A DNA stretch of 64,000 nucleotides. Source: Paenibacillus koleovorans NBRC 103111. Lineage in GTDB: Bacteria; Bacillota; Bacilli; Paenibacillales; NBRC-103111. Location: the NCBI RefSeq assembly GCF_004000845.1, contig NZ_BIMA01000015.1:1-64000 (forward strand). Reading direction: 5' to 3'. Shown here piece after piece: positions 1-8,114 of the stretch (within the stretch, counting starts at the first letter, position 1; each line of letters opens with the position of its first letter). A program made the position numbers and the translations under genes. The notes beneath the pieces were generated by a model that worked only from the letters and a program-made list of their open reading frames with translations, was not told where the DNA came from and did no database searches.

Positions 1-730
1 TTGCTGTTGTACCGACGTAGGTCGGATTAGAGTCTGCGCTCCATGTGACATCCACCGTCGCCGTGCCGCCGCCGACCAGGTTCACCGTCACGCTCGTGCC
101 CAGCGCAGCCTTCGCATCAGTGATAGTCGTTCCGTACGCTACGGTCTTGGTGATGTTGCTGACACTCGCTATGCTCACCGTGTCCACGGTCACCGTTCCA
201 CTTGGAGCGGACACGGTGTTCTTGTTGTCCACATTCGCCGGCAAAGTGCCGAACGTACTCGTGAACACGTAGGCTGCCGACGTGTTGCCATTATAGGTCG
301 GCGTGGAGTCCGCGCTCCACGTGACCGGCACCGTCGCCGTGCCGCCGCCGACCAGGTTCACCGTCACGCTCGTGCCCAGCGCGGCTTTCGCATCGGCGAG
401 GCTCGTGCCGTATGCAACTGTCTTGGTAATATTACTGACACTTGCTATGCTCACCGTGTCCACGGTCACCGTTCCACTTGGAGCGGACACGGTGTTCTTG
501 TTGTCCACATTCGCCGGCAACGTGCCGAATGTTCCCGTGAACACGTAGGTTGCCGACGTGTTGCCACTATAGGTCGGCGTGGAGTCCGCGCTCCACGTGA
601 TCGGCACCGTCGCTGTGCCGCCACCGACCAGATTCACCGTCACGCTCGTGCCCAGCGCCGATTTGGCGCTTGCTAACGACGTACCGTACGCGACCGTTTT
701 CGTTATATTGGCTACGCTGGCAATGCTGAC
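1..730 (-). repeat. 276-bp in-frame tandem repeats encoding Ig-like domains
   Basis: Units span 455-730, 179-454 and from 178 to the window edge, with an exact 276-bp period (92 codons). Long runs are identical between copies at the DNA level, including synonymous positions, which points to recent duplication or gene conversion rather than old domain shuffling. The third copy is cut by the edge, so the total number is unknown. Confidence 0.9.
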
Positions 731-1783
731 TGTAATCGCAATATTCGGTGCCGATTTACTCGACCATCCCGAGTCCAAGTAGGTAGTTCCATTCCCCTTC
801 GTCTGAACCTCCACATAGTAGCTCCCTGTCGCAAGCGCCCGTGTGGATAAATCAATCGAAGTGCCGGTTCCGACATCGACTGTATCAATCAGCGTTCCGC
901 CGCTGTTATAGATTTTGACCATATACTTAGTTGCGTTCAGGATCGGGTCCCAGCTTACCGTCTGATTGCTGACTGCCAAGATCGGTGCCTTCAAAATCGT
1001 CTGCGGGTTGGGAAACGACCCCCCGGCCGCTCCGAAGTTGATTGAGAACTCTCGATCCGTCAGCTTCCCCGTGGTGCCGATAGTTAACGCAATGCTGCTG
1101 ACAGGAGCCGTAAAATTGACAATAACCGCCGCTGTTCTATCAAAATCGATATTTGGCAAGGAAGTAGTCGTTCCATTAAATCGGGTTTTGCCGTCGCCGA
1201 CGGCAGAGATCCCCAGTTTCGTGGTCGAATCCACTATATAGCTTTGGAAGCCGGACAATTCTACGAACTCGTTGAATGTGGAGCCGTTACCGTCCAAATC
1301 TATGACCGTGATATAGAAGTTCTGCAGTTCGACCGGCACCGGTGTAGGCGCAGGATCAGGAGGACTCAGCGGAAACGAGGCTTGATCATAGAAGTCAACT
1401 CTGTAGTTAACCATGCCCGCCGGGTCCGTTGTCAATTTAGGATTGAATCGTTTCTGAAGTTCAGCGTCATTGGGAAAAGCATTGTCATGTGCCGATAGTG
1501 TAGCATTTGTGATTCCGGTTATGGTAATCTTCGCCAACACTTTCTTCTGTGTAACGGAGTCCGTAAAAACATCCCGATACGTGTAGACGGTTCCTACGCC
1601 TCCATTCCCGGACACGGTTGGCACGCCGAAATTCATACTCTGATGGTTGATGTTTATCACATCTAGGGTTGCGGCTTTGACGGAGTGCGGGGAGAGCCAA
1701 AGACTGATCAACAGCAAGGAACAAATAAAACCAAACAGCCGTGTCCATCTAAAAGCACCTGCAACTGCAATACGAAATGACAT
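1..1783 (-). CDS. Secreted Ig-like (Big_4-type) repeat protein, C-terminus cut off by window edge
   Basis: The minus strand is open from an ATG at 1783, behind a GGAG ribosome binding site, to the window edge, so at least 594 codons are present and the C-terminus is missing. The first 37 residues are a classical signal peptide (charged start, hydrophobic core LLLISLWL, AxA-like end SVKA before ATLDV). About 215 residues without a recognised family follow and include an acidic DLDGNG motif. A fibronectin III-like segment lies at about 255-345. From residue 352 come near-identical 92-residue units (YGTSLADAKAALGTSV ... VTW ... TYVFTGTFG) that resemble bacterial Ig-like group 4 domains. It is probably an exported surface or carbohydrate-associated protein, but no catalytic domain is visible in the part present. 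Identity of the missing end could change the call. Confidence 0.85.
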   Translation of the reverse strand, partial: MSFRIAVAGAFRWTRLFGFICSLLLISLWLSPHSVKAATLDVININHQSMNFGVPTVSGNGGVGTVYTYRDVFTDSVTQKKVLAKITITGITNATLSAHDNAFPNDAELQKRFNPKLTTDPAGMVNYRVDFYDQASFPLSPPDPAPTPVPVELQNFYITVIDLDGNGSTFNEFVELSGFQSYIVDSTTKLGISAVGDGKTRFNGTTTSLPNIDFDRTAAVIVNFTAPVSSIALTIGTTGKLTDREFSINFGAAGGSFPNPQTILKAPILAVSNQTVSWDPILNATKYMVKIYNSGGTLIDTVDVGTGTSIDLSTRALATGSYYVEVQTKGNGTTYLDSGWSSKSAPNIAITVSIASVANITKTVAYGTSLASAKSALGTSVTVNLVGGGTATVPITWSADSTPTYSGNTSATYVFTGTFGTLPANVDNKNTVSAPSGTVTVDTVSIASVSNITKTVAYGTSLADAKAALGTSVTVNLVGGGTATVPVTWSADSTPTYNGNTSAAYVFTSTFGTLPANVDNKNTVSAPSGTVTVDTVSIASVSNITKTVAYGTTITDAKAALGTSVTVNLVGGGTATVDVTWSADSNPTYVGTTA

Positions 1784-1900
1784 TTCGAATCTCCTTTTTT
1801 ATGTGAATTAGTCAATAAGTCCTAGTCCCGGCGGAAAAATAGAGCAAATCTTATGCCCCTTTTATTAAATATATGGAATTAGACCTGCCCACACCAATTC

Positions 1901-1929
1901 ATTATAGATCTAAAGATCTATTTTTTTAA
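1901..1929 (-). promoter_or_regulatory. Candidate promoter with overlapping palindrome for the Ig-repeat gene
   Basis: On the minus strand a perfect -10 (TATAAT, 1901-1906) lies 17 bp from a weak -35 (TTAAAA, 1924-1929). An 8-2-8 palindrome, ATAGATCT-AA-AGATCTAT (1904-1921), overlaps the -10 and could be an operator. The leader to the ATG is about 110 nt long. It contains AAGTCCTAGT (1817-1826, plus-strand reading) in an otherwise AT-rich stretch. No known riboswitch consensus was recognised. Confidence 0.4.
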
Positions 1930-1983
1930 GATGATTATACATATATTTTCTGAATAAAATCTGAATAGCTGCCGAATAGGGGA

Positions 1984-2014
1984 TAAAAAAACCGCCCACA
2001 ATGAGATGGACGGT
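1984..2014 (-). terminator. Rho-independent terminator after the DUF4180 gene
   Basis: Read on the minus strand, ACCGTCCA and TGGGCGGT form an 8-bp stem with one G-U pair around an 8-nt loop, followed directly by seven T residues. It lies about 30 nt past the stop codon of the DUF4180 gene. Confidence 0.85.
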
Positions 2015-2041
2015 CGTTATTATGAAATTTATCCCAATTCG

Positions 2042-2410
2042 CTAGCTCAAGCTATGCAGCTTCTCCAGCGCGGTTTGCTCGTCTGGCAAGAAAAACACAT
2101 GCTTCCCGTTGTTGCACTCATAAATAAAATCCTTAAAGCTTTTGCTGCTATACGTGCTGAAGTCTCCGACGATGGCGATGATCATGCTGTAGTTCGTATA
2201 CTTTTGCAAAATGTCTCCAGCCAACCGTGTGCTCAAGTCGAAAAACGACTCTACAAGGTTCTGCTTAAACAGGATGAGCTTGTCGGCCTCCACCTGGTAG
2301 CGAACGGTCGCCATCAAGTCCAGCGCATCCTGCGTGTCTTGAATCAGCACCCGGTCGCTCTCAACGACGGCTACCTTCGACGCCCCCCGTTGGTCCGCTC
2401 TAAGATTCAT
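2042..2410 (-). CDS. DUF4180 domain-containing protein
   Basis: The 122-residue product matches the DUF4180 pattern along its length, with the hallmark stretch FFDLSTRLAGDILQKYTNYS, then IAIVGDFS and FIYECNNG near the C-terminus. The biochemical role of the family is not established. I chose the ATG at 2410 rather than the GTG at 2419 because an AGGTGGAG ribosome binding site ends 4-5 nt before it. That site begins with the stop codon of the upstream SRPBCC gene, so the two genes are almost certainly translationally coupled. A clear terminator follows. Confidence 0.85.
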   Translation of the reverse strand: MNLRADQRGASKVAVVESDRVLIQDTQDALDLMATVRYQVEADKLILFKQNLVESFFDLSTRLAGDILQKYTNYSMIIAIVGDFSTYSSKSFKDFIYECNNGKHVFFLPDEQTALEKLHSLS

Positions 2411-2419
2411 TTTCTCCAC

Positions 2420-2896
2420 CTATTCCAAACCCGCCAAGCGAGCTTTATATTGTTCGTACCAGCCTTTCCACTCCAGCTCCCGTTCGAGCGTCCTGCCGTC
2501 CAGCAAGGCGGCAATTACGTCCAAGCATACGTGCCAGCCTGCGAGATCGCGAGGAGTGTGGTCGGTCAGCTTCCCGATTCTCTCGATGAAATCGAGGCGA
2601 CACCCTGCAGCTCCTTCCGGCTTCAGCTCGAATCGCACGCGGTCTTCGCCCCAAGTATACTCCAGCACGGATTTAGGCTCGAGGTCGAGAATCTCCATCT
2701 CCTCGAAGGTCCCGTCCTGCATGTCGAACTTGAGTAACCCTCCGACACGCAACTCGTCCACCCGCAATTCGGAGAACCATTGCTGCAGGTAGCCGTTATC
2801 TGTTAAATAAGCCCATACCAGGTCTGCGGAATGGCTATAATGACGCACATAGTGCGCGGTGTAGCCTTGTTCGGTCTTCTGAATGGTCGCTAGCAT
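2420..2896 (-). CDS. SRPBCC (AHSA1-like) domain protein
   Basis: This 158-residue protein has the layout of the START/SRPBCC superfamily: YVRHYSHSADLVWAYLTDNGYLQQWF at the N-terminus, a central GGLLKFDMQDGTFEEMEILDLEP, and a C-terminal amphipathic helix with DLAGWHVCLDVIAALLDG. Such small helix-grip proteins bind hydrophobic ligands or act as co-chaperone-like stress proteins; the substrate here is unknown. The ATG at 2896 is preceded by GGAGG and starts where the family homology starts. The reading frame continues upstream to 3064, but that part is antisense to the HNH gene and is not used. It is the first gene of a two-gene operon with DUF4180. Confidence 0.85.
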   Translation of the reverse strand: MLATIQKTEQGYTAHYVRHYSHSADLVWAYLTDNGYLQQWFSELRVDELRVGGLLKFDMQDGTFEEMEILDLEPKSVLEYTWGEDRVRFELKPEGAAGCRLDFIERIGKLTDHTPRDLAGWHVCLDVIAALLDGRTLERELEWKGWYEQYKARLAGLE

Positions 2897-2924
2897 GCTC
2901 GGAGGCCTCCTTGGTTTGGGGTGA

Positions 2925-4055
2925 CTAAGTATCCGCTCCGCCGATAAATTCCTCGAGGTCGCGGTCGGCTTTCGTCTGATTGCATAGGTTGCAGGCGCAG
3001 ACGCAGTTGTCCGGTGTCGTATGTCCGCCTTTGGCGCGGGGCAGCAAATGGTCGATCGTGTCACCGTATTGCCCGCAGAAGCGGCATGTGTAGTTGTCTC
3101 TAGTGAGGATCAGCCGCCGGAACTCCTTGTTGCTGTACAGGCGACGGATCGTATGACGATTGACGATGACGGCCGCCCGTTCACGGACGAGCGTCTGCGC
3201 CAGCTCCAGGTCGATCTCCTGGAACCAGCGGCGGCCGTTATCTGTTTTGCCATGCATACGGATGAAGCCTTGGCGTGTGGCTTTCAAGCCAGTTGCGTCG
3301 ATCGGCGGACCCGAGCGGACCGGCGCCGTGAAGGCGATCGGCATCGGTGCGGCGAGCTTCGCCTTTTTGCCGCGTCGCCGGCGGCGACGCTTGCGCTTCG
3401 GCGGGGCGACAGCATCTCCCGCCGAGGTCGTGTCCGCGGGCTCGGCAGTGGCCGCCACGGGCTGCTCTATGTCGGCGGCGGCAGGCGCCTCCTCCGCTGC
3501 AGGCAAGGGCGCCTGCGGAGGCGTCGGCTCCAGCGACGCACTCGCCGACATAGCCGCAACCGAGCCGGCCCGGCGCCTGCGGCGCTTCCGCTTCGGCGGG
3601 GCGACGACCGCTTCAGTCGCGTCGAAGTAGGCGGGCTCCAGCGCAGCCTCGCCTACGGCAGCGTCAGTCCCCACTGCGGGCGCCTCTGCCTGCGCTTGCG
3701 GGAGCAGCGCCTCCAGCGCCGGCGCCGGCGTTGTTGCAGCTGCTGCAGAGCCGGTCCCGCCCCGACGACGGCGTTTCCGCTGCCGCTTCGGCGCTGACGC
3801 CGCTGTGGTGCCCCCTGCAGGCGCAAGCTCCAACATATCGGCTTCGCCCGGCAGCTCAGCAGCAGCCGCATCGACGCGCTCCTCCGGCAACGCCGTACGG
3901 CAGCTGCGGCATGTGCCGCGCCGCCGCGGCGCGCCGGCCCGCTTGCCGCTGCGGCGCAGGAAGTCCGCGATCGGCTTCATCGTGTGGCATTGGGCGCACA
4001 GCTTGAGCGTCGGCTCCGTTTCTTGGTTTGGAGTATCGGTCGTTAACATCGTCAT
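2925..4055 (-). CDS. HNH endonuclease with N-terminal zinc ribbon and Arg-rich repeats
   Basis: The roughly 376-residue protein has three parts. The N-terminus carries a zinc-ribbon-like CAQC ... CRSC pair. The middle is low-complexity Ala/Pro/Glu sequence interrupted by three basic blocks of the type PPKRKRRRRR. The last 90 residues are an HNH nuclease fold: CRFCG, IDHLLPRAKGG, then NCVCACNLCNQTKAD, giving the His-Asn-His core and two CxxC zinc pairs. It should bind and cut DNA, and the basic blocks are probably nucleic-acid contacts. I chose the ATG at 4055, behind GAGGGA; the ATG at 4082 lies almost on the predicted transcription start, and an ATG at 4049 is also possible. No methylase partner is nearby, so a restriction role is not supported. 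Confidence 0.8.
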   Translation of the reverse strand: MTMLTTDTPNQETEPTLKLCAQCHTMKPIADFLRRSGKRAGAPRRRGTCRSCRTALPEERVDAAAAELPGEADMLELAPAGGTTAASAPKRQRKRRRRGGTGSAAAATTPAPALEALLPQAQAEAPAVGTDAAVGEAALEPAYFDATEAVVAPPKRKRRRRRAGSVAAMSASASLEPTPPQAPLPAAEEAPAAADIEQPVAATAEPADTTSAGDAVAPPKRKRRRRRRGKKAKLAAPMPIAFTAPVRSGPPIDATGLKATRQGFIRMHGKTDNGRRWFQEIDLELAQTLVRERAAVIVNRHTIRRLYSNKEFRRLILTRDNYTCRFCGQYGDTIDHLLPRAKGGHTTPDNCVCACNLCNQTKADRDLEEFIGGADT

Positions 4056-4091
4056 GGTTCCCTCATCCGGTTGCAAAATCATCTTAGGGAA

Positions 4092-4119
4092 AGTATACCA
4101 TACCTAGGTTCCAGGTAAA
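4092..4119 (-). promoter_or_regulatory. Predicted sigma-A promoter of the HNH gene
   Basis: On the minus strand TTTACC (4114-4119) and TATACT (4092-4097) are 16 bp apart. The implied start near 4085 leaves a leader of about 30 nt before the ATG at 4055, which supports that start codon. Confidence 0.55.
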
Positions 4120-4135
4120 CAATCGCCGACCCCCG

Positions 4136-5698
4136 CTACACCGTGTACCGCACCCCGGCCTTTCCCTCGTGCTTATGCCTATACATCGCCCTGTCCGCCT
4201 GCAGCAGCAAAGTGTTGCTGTCCCGCCCCTGCTCCGGGTAAAAGCTGACGCCCATGCTCAGCTCCACGATCAGCCGCTGGTCGCCGTAGATCAACGCCTC
4301 CTCCGATAGCCGCAGCTGCAGCTGCCCCATCATCTCGCGGACATCCGCCTCCGACGAGATGCAGCGCAAGAACAAAACGAATTCATCCCCGCCTAACCGG
4401 GCCGCAAACCCGCCCCCGCCGGCGGTCTCGCCGATAATTCTCGCCACATGGCGCAGCAGCGCGTCGCCCGCCTCATGCCCGTACTTGTCGTTCGTTTCCT
4501 TGAACCGGTCCAGGTCAAGCAAAATTACGGCTAGCTGCAGTTGCTTGGCTTCCGCTTCCTCGAGTGCGGTCCGCAGCTCTTCATGGAAGTATCTCCGGTT
4601 CGGCAGACGCGTGAGCGAATCGTGGTAAGCGAGGAAACGGATTTCTTCCTGATGCTTCTTCTGCAGCGTAATATCCCTCACGATCAAAATCGCCAGCAGT
4701 TCGTTCTCAAGCGTCACGTAATCGCCGTCAATCAGCACGTCCAAGCGCTCATTGCCGTTATGAATGGTCGTTTCGTAAGCTTTGATCGCTTTGCGGCTCT
4801 GGACCGCCTCTTGGAGATACGGGTCGACCAAGGCGAAGAACAGCACACGATCCAGATCAATGTAGTCGAACAGCTGGCGTGCGCCTGGATTCGCTTCACG
4901 GACATGGCCAGAGGGCTCGACGAGCAAGATGGCCGCCGGGTTCATGTGGAACATTTTCTCATAACGCCTGGTGGAAAAATTAAGAAAGTCGTAGCGGATC
5001 ATAGCCAGTCGAAGAATGAACAGCCAAATCACGCCTCCGAAAATATAAGGATAGGGGGGTGTCCACTCGCCGAATTGAAAGAAGCCGAACACGATATGCC
5101 ACACGGAGCTGATGTAGACTCCTAAGAGGAGCAGGTCGAATATTGCGCGATGTTCGGCGCTGCGTGTGACCGCACGGCCTTTGTACAGCACGGCCAAATA
5201 CAGCAGGCTGATGAAAATGCTCGCACTAAGTGCTATATAGTAGGAACTGTTGTACACCGGCATCTTCCAGACGCCGACCGTGACGAATTCGCTGGAGGAA
5301 ATAATCTGCTCGCGGCTGAGCACATTGACCACAATGACCGATAGCGGCAAGTAAAAAATATAAGGATAGACGTAGCGCGGCATCCGCTTATCCATTCCGG
5401 AAAACTTGGCAAGGAAGTGGAAGCCGAGCCCCGGGATGGCGATGCCCGCATTGGAGAACCACAGCGCCACGATCGTCGCACTTTCCCCGATTGGCAGCTG
5501 ATGGCGTACGTACTCTTCCATAAACAACAGAACATAGCAAAAGGCGGTTACGGCCAGAAGCCGATGCTCCGTCTTTTTCGAATTGCGCAATAGAACGTCG
5601 GTACCCATGTAAATAAAAAACAGGAGAGGTATCAAGTAAACTGCCACGTATGTCCATACAGCCCCCGTACTCAAGCCACCACATCGCTTCCTGTTCAT
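4136..5698 (-). CDS. Membrane-bound PAS-GGDEF diguanylate cyclase
   Basis: The 520-residue protein begins with about seven transmembrane helices (residues 13-235) resembling the N-terminal membrane sensor of some Bacilli histidine kinases. A PAS-like domain (about 245-345, MNPAAILLVEPSGHVREANPGA) and a GGDEF domain (about 353-515) follow. The active-site motif GGDEF is intact at 436-440, and the DLDRFKETNDKYGHEAGD signature is present, so it should make cyclic di-GMP from two GTP. The usual RxxD product-inhibition site upstream of GGDEF is absent (GGGGFAARL), so feedback inhibition may be missing. No EAL domain is attached. The ATG at 5698 has only a weak ribosome binding site. The ligand of the membrane sensor is unknown. 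Confidence 0.9.
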   Translation of the reverse strand: MNRKRCGGLSTGAVWTYVAVYLIPLLFFIYMGTDVLLRNSKKTEHRLLAVTAFCYVLLFMEEYVRHQLPIGESATIVALWFSNAGIAIPGLGFHFLAKFSGMDKRMPRYVYPYIFYLPLSVIVVNVLSREQIISSSEFVTVGVWKMPVYNSSYYIALSASIFISLLYLAVLYKGRAVTRSAEHRAIFDLLLLGVYISSVWHIVFGFFQFGEWTPPYPYIFGGVIWLFILRLAMIRYDFLNFSTRRYEKMFHMNPAAILLVEPSGHVREANPGARQLFDYIDLDRVLFFALVDPYLQEAVQSRKAIKAYETTIHNGNERLDVLIDGDYVTLENELLAILIVRDITLQKKHQEEIRFLAYHDSLTRLPNRRYFHEELRTALEEAEAKQLQLAVILLDLDRFKETNDKYGHEAGDALLRHVARIIGETAGGGGFAARLGGDEFVLFLRCISSEADVREMMGQLQLRLSEEALIYGDQRLIVELSMGVSFYPEQGRDSNTLLLQADRAMYRHKHEGKAGVRYTV

Positions 5699-5784
5699 TA
5701 TCCATTGATGAGAGCCATCGCTACACGCTCATTCTAACTGATCCTGTACGTAACATGCCATCGCTCATGACAAAAAGAGGTCTA

Positions 5785-5794
5785 AAGCCCTAGT
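5785..5794 (-). promoter_or_regulatory. Short motif in the diguanylate cyclase leader shared with another leader
   Basis: The plus-strand word AAGCCCTAGT lies about 90 nt upstream of the diguanylate cyclase start. A 9-of-10 match (AAGTCCTAGT) sits in the leader of the Ig-repeat gene at 1817-1826, in the same orientation relative to its gene. Transcribed, both read ACTAGGnCTT followed within 5 nt by GAC. Function is unknown. The rest of 5699-5936 shows nothing else I can name. Confidence 0.3.
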
Positions 5795-5936
5795 GAGAGA
5801 GCCGCTAGTTGAAATTACGATACATCACCTCAATTACAGCAAAAAACACCCCCGGCGAAGACCGCATCGAAACCGACGACGCAGCCCCGCTCCAGGGGAG
5901 CTCCTCACTTGTCTATCCCAACACTCTGTAAGCGTT

Positions 5937-6256
5937 TCATGTTTCTGTCATGAGGCCCCCGTTGACGTGAATCACTTGCCCTGTCACGAAGGAAGCATCG
6001 TGAGCGCCGCCTTGGTCATGAAGAACATCGGGAAAATGTTCGTCCGGTACGTATCCTCCAACTGCCCGTCGGAGATATTCGAGAACCTGCCGTAGGCTTC
6101 GATCGTCTGCCGCACAACGGCCACCGAGAAAGCCGGATGGCGCAAGTCCCCTTGTATGAGCAGGCAGCGGCGACCATACGTTGTCGCAGGCAGAATATTC
6201 ATATGAAGTCCATGGGGTGCGTGCCCATGCTCGAAACGCATTAGGGGCGCACGCAT
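5937..6256 (-). pseudogene. Decayed short-chain dehydrogenase/reductase (SDR)
   Basis: Two minus-strand frames together retain scattered pieces of an SDR enzyme. One frame (6256-5984) keeps the mid-protein segment CLLIQGDLRHPAF ... VVRQTIEAYGR and RTNIFPMFFMTKAALTM. The other frame, ending at 5937, keeps the C-terminal signature SFVTGQVIHVNGGL. Between them the part expected to hold the YxxxK active site is deleted and the frame shifts, the NNAA block after AYGR is also missing, and the N-terminal Rossmann GxxxGxG region is absent. It cannot encode an active enzyme. It closely resembles the NAD(P)-dependent oxidoreductases common in Bacilli. Confidence 0.8.
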
Positions 6257-7391
6257 GACTCGTGCTAATATGGTAAAGAAAATAAGCCATCGAAAGGGGC
6301 GGTCCGTTTTGGCCGATCAAGATCAAGCACCAGCACAAGCAGCACCTGTTTTTGAAATGGGGATCAGTACCTTCTTAGAAGCGACGGTCGACCCGGCCAC
6401 CGGCGGGCCGGTCAACCATGCCGAGCGGCTGCGTCACGCGGTCGAGGAAATTGTAGTCGCCGATCAGGCCGGGCTCGACGTCTACGGCATCGGCGAGCAT
6501 CATCGCCCGGACTACGCCGGCTCGGCGCCGGTCGTCGTGCTCGCGGCGGCGGCCGCGATGACGAAGCGGATCCGCCTCTCGAGCGCCGTGACGGTGCTGT
6601 CGTCCGACGATCCGGTCCGCGTCTACCAGGCGTTCGCCACGCTCGACGGCATCTCGAACGGCCGGGCCGAGATCATGGCGGGCCGCGGCTCGTTCATCGA
6701 GTCGTTCCCGCTGTTCGGGTACAGCCTCGACGATTACGACGAGCTGTTCGAGGAGAAGCTCGAGCTGCTGCTCGCGATTCGCGCTTCGGAGAAGGTCACG
6801 TGGCCTGGCGGGCATCGCCCGGCAATCCGGAACACGGGCATCTACCCGCGCGCGGTGCAGAACCCGCTGCCGGTCTGGATTGCGAGCGGCGGCAACCCGG
6901 AGTCGGCCGTCCGCGCCGGCACGCTCGGGCTGCCGATCGCCTTCGCGATCATCGGCGGTATGCCCGAGAAGTTCGCGCCGCTCGTCGAGCTGTACAAGCG
7001 GGCCGCGGCCCAGGCCGGGCACGATCCGGCGAAGCTGGCGATCGCGACGCACTCGCACGGCTTCATCGCCGACACGACCGAGCAGGCCGCGGAAGCGTTC
7101 TATGAGCCGACGGCGAAGCAGATGAACGTCATCGGCCGCGAGCGCGGCTGGGGGCAGCCGTACACCCGCGCGACGTACGATGCGGCCCGCAGCCTGCGCG
7201 GGGCGCTCTATGTCGGCGATCCCGAGTACGTGGCGGAGAAAATCGTGCTGCTGCAGAAAAACCTCGGCATCACCCGCTTCCTCCATCACGTCAACGTGGG
7301 GACGATGCCGCATCGCGAGGTGCTGCGCTCGATCGAGCTGCTCGGCACGAAGGTCGCTCCCCTCGTGCGCAAGGCGCTTGGGCAGCCATAA
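6255..7391 (+). CDS. LLM-class flavin-dependent oxidoreductase
   Basis: The protein is a luciferase-like monooxygenase (bacterial luciferase TIM-barrel fold), an FMN- or F420-type oxidoreductase. Family blocks are [15 protein letters not shown] at the start of the domain, [39 protein letters not shown], the flavin-region [12 protein letters not shown], and [10 protein letters not shown] near the middle. The physiological substrate cannot be read from sequence. The start is uncertain: ATG 6255 has an AGGGGC site, a TTG at 6309 has AAAGGGG nine nt upstream, and family homology begins only at about residue 33 (ATG 6357). It is monocistronic and ends in a strong terminator. Confidence 0.85.
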   Translation: MTRANMVKKISHRKGRSVLADQDQAPAQAAPVFEMGISTFLEATVDPATGGPVNHAERLRHAVEEIVVADQAGLDVYGIGEHHRPDYAGSAPVVVLAAAAAMTKRIRLSSAVTVLSSDDPVRVYQAFATLDGISNGRAEIMAGRGSFIESFPLFGYSLDDYDELFEEKLELLLAIRASEKVTWPGGHRPAIRNTGIYPRAVQNPLPVWIASGGNPESAVRAGTLGLPIAFAIIGGMPEKFAPLVELYKRAAAQAGHDPAKLAIATHSHGFIADTTEQAAEAFYEPTAKQMNVIGRERGWGQPYTRATYDAARSLRGALYVGDPEYVAEKIVLLQKNLGITRFLHHVNVGTMPHREVLRSIELLGTKVAPLVRKALGQP

Positions 7392-7397
7392 CAAGAA

Positions 7398-7445
7398 GGG
7401 CTATCGCTTGCGGTCGACATGGACCGCCTGCGATAGCCTCTTTTC
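7398..7445 (+). terminator. Rho-independent terminator after the LLM oxidoreductase
   Basis: A perfect 9-bp stem (GGCTATCGC / GCGATAGCC) encloses a second GCGGTC / GACCGC stem and is followed by a TCTTTTC tract. Confidence 0.85.
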
Positions 7446-7459
7446 ATTTGGGGTTACGG

Positions 7460-7587
7460 ATCTGAGTACCTAAGTACTTTAAACAGGAATCTAGCTTCGC
7501 GAATTGGATACTTAGGTACTCAGATTGGCGAAAATGAAGCCCGTATGCGTAATTTGGTTCTCCAATAGCGAAATTGGGTATCCAGAT
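7460..7587. repeat. Intergenic inverted repeat with a third diverged copy
   Basis: ATCTGAGTACCTAAGTA (7460-7476) and its exact reverse complement (7509-7525) form a perfect 17-bp inverted repeat with a 32-nt loop. A shorter, diverged copy (GGGTATCCAGAT, 7576-7587) follows, with its CAGAT 62 nt after the CAGAT of the second arm. There is no T-tract, so it is not a normal terminator. It lies between convergent genes. Confidence 0.75.
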
Positions 7588-7639
7588 CACCCTGGACCCG
7601 GCCCTCATGCCCGGAACCGTCACACACCCCCGCCGCACC

Positions 7640-7996
7640 CTACTGGTACAACACCTTATCCACATTGTACTTCGCCCGCTGCTTGTTCACGATGTACGTC
7701 TCGTAGATTTCCCGTTCGACGGGATCCTCCACCAGACACACCTCGATGCGGGTAATTTCGCCGCGATGGTCCTTCACGGCCGACACCGTGTCCTCGAAAT
7801 GCTTCTTGATCCGCGGCCGCAGCTTGCGCGCCTTGCCCACGAACAGCAGCTCTCCCGCTTCGTTGTAGAACATGAAGATCCCGCCTCGATCCCTCGGAAT
7901 CAGATGAAAATCGGTAAACCCATAAATATGGCTCAGCTGCGGATCGGCCTGCTTCAAAATCGTCACTTCCGGATTCGGCACCGTAATCAGGATCAC
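7640..7996 (-). CDS. GIY-YIG family nuclease-like protein
   Basis: The 118-residue product is a stand-alone GIY-YIG-type domain related to the N-terminal nuclease of UvrC: RDRGGIFMFYNEAGELLFVGKARKLRPRIKKHF, with the catalytic-region arginines, then EREIYETYIVNKQRAKYN at the end, where a Glu and an Asn lie. The canonical GIY and YIG triplets are GIF and FVG here, a variant seen in small Bacilli relatives. I use the GTG at 7996 (AGGAAG nine nt upstream), because the protein then begins ILITVPNPEVTILKQ, as family members do. An ATG at 8014 is the alternative. It may act in DNA repair, but there is no direct evidence. Confidence 0.8.
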   Translation of the reverse strand: MILITVPNPEVTILKQADPQLSHIYGFTDFHLIPRDRGGIFMFYNEAGELLFVGKARKLRPRIKKHFEDTVSAVKDHRGEITRIEVCLVEDPVEREIYETYIVNKQRAKYNVDKVLYQ

Positions 7997-8114
7997 GCTC
8001 GAACACTTCCTCATTCACATTTGTCCCACATCGTACCACAAACGCCGCCCAAACGCCATGCTTGCCGCCTCCTTTAATGGGATTCCTTGCAAAGGGGCAT
8101 GATAATCAGGCAGC

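Noticed and set aside
45-782. Three plus-strand open frames (45-272, 303-548, 579-782) with similar products
   Set aside because: They are antisense images of the tandem Ig-like repeats of the minus-strand secreted protein, and recur with the same 276-bp period.
1784-1900. A known riboswitch in the leader of the Ig-repeat gene
   Set aside because: I could not match any consensus I know (cyclic di-GMP-I or -II, SAM, T-box); only a short shared word is reported.
1904-1930. ATAGATCT palindrome plus T run as a plus-strand terminator
   Set aside because: No plus-strand gene precedes it, the stem is AT-rich with a 2-nt loop, and it coincides with a minus-strand promoter.
3021-3797. A 258-codon plus-strand frame opposite the HNH nuclease
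   Set aside because: It is rich in Arg/Cys/Leu low-complexity text produced by the reverse of the Ala/Arg-rich linker and has no ribosome binding site or domain.
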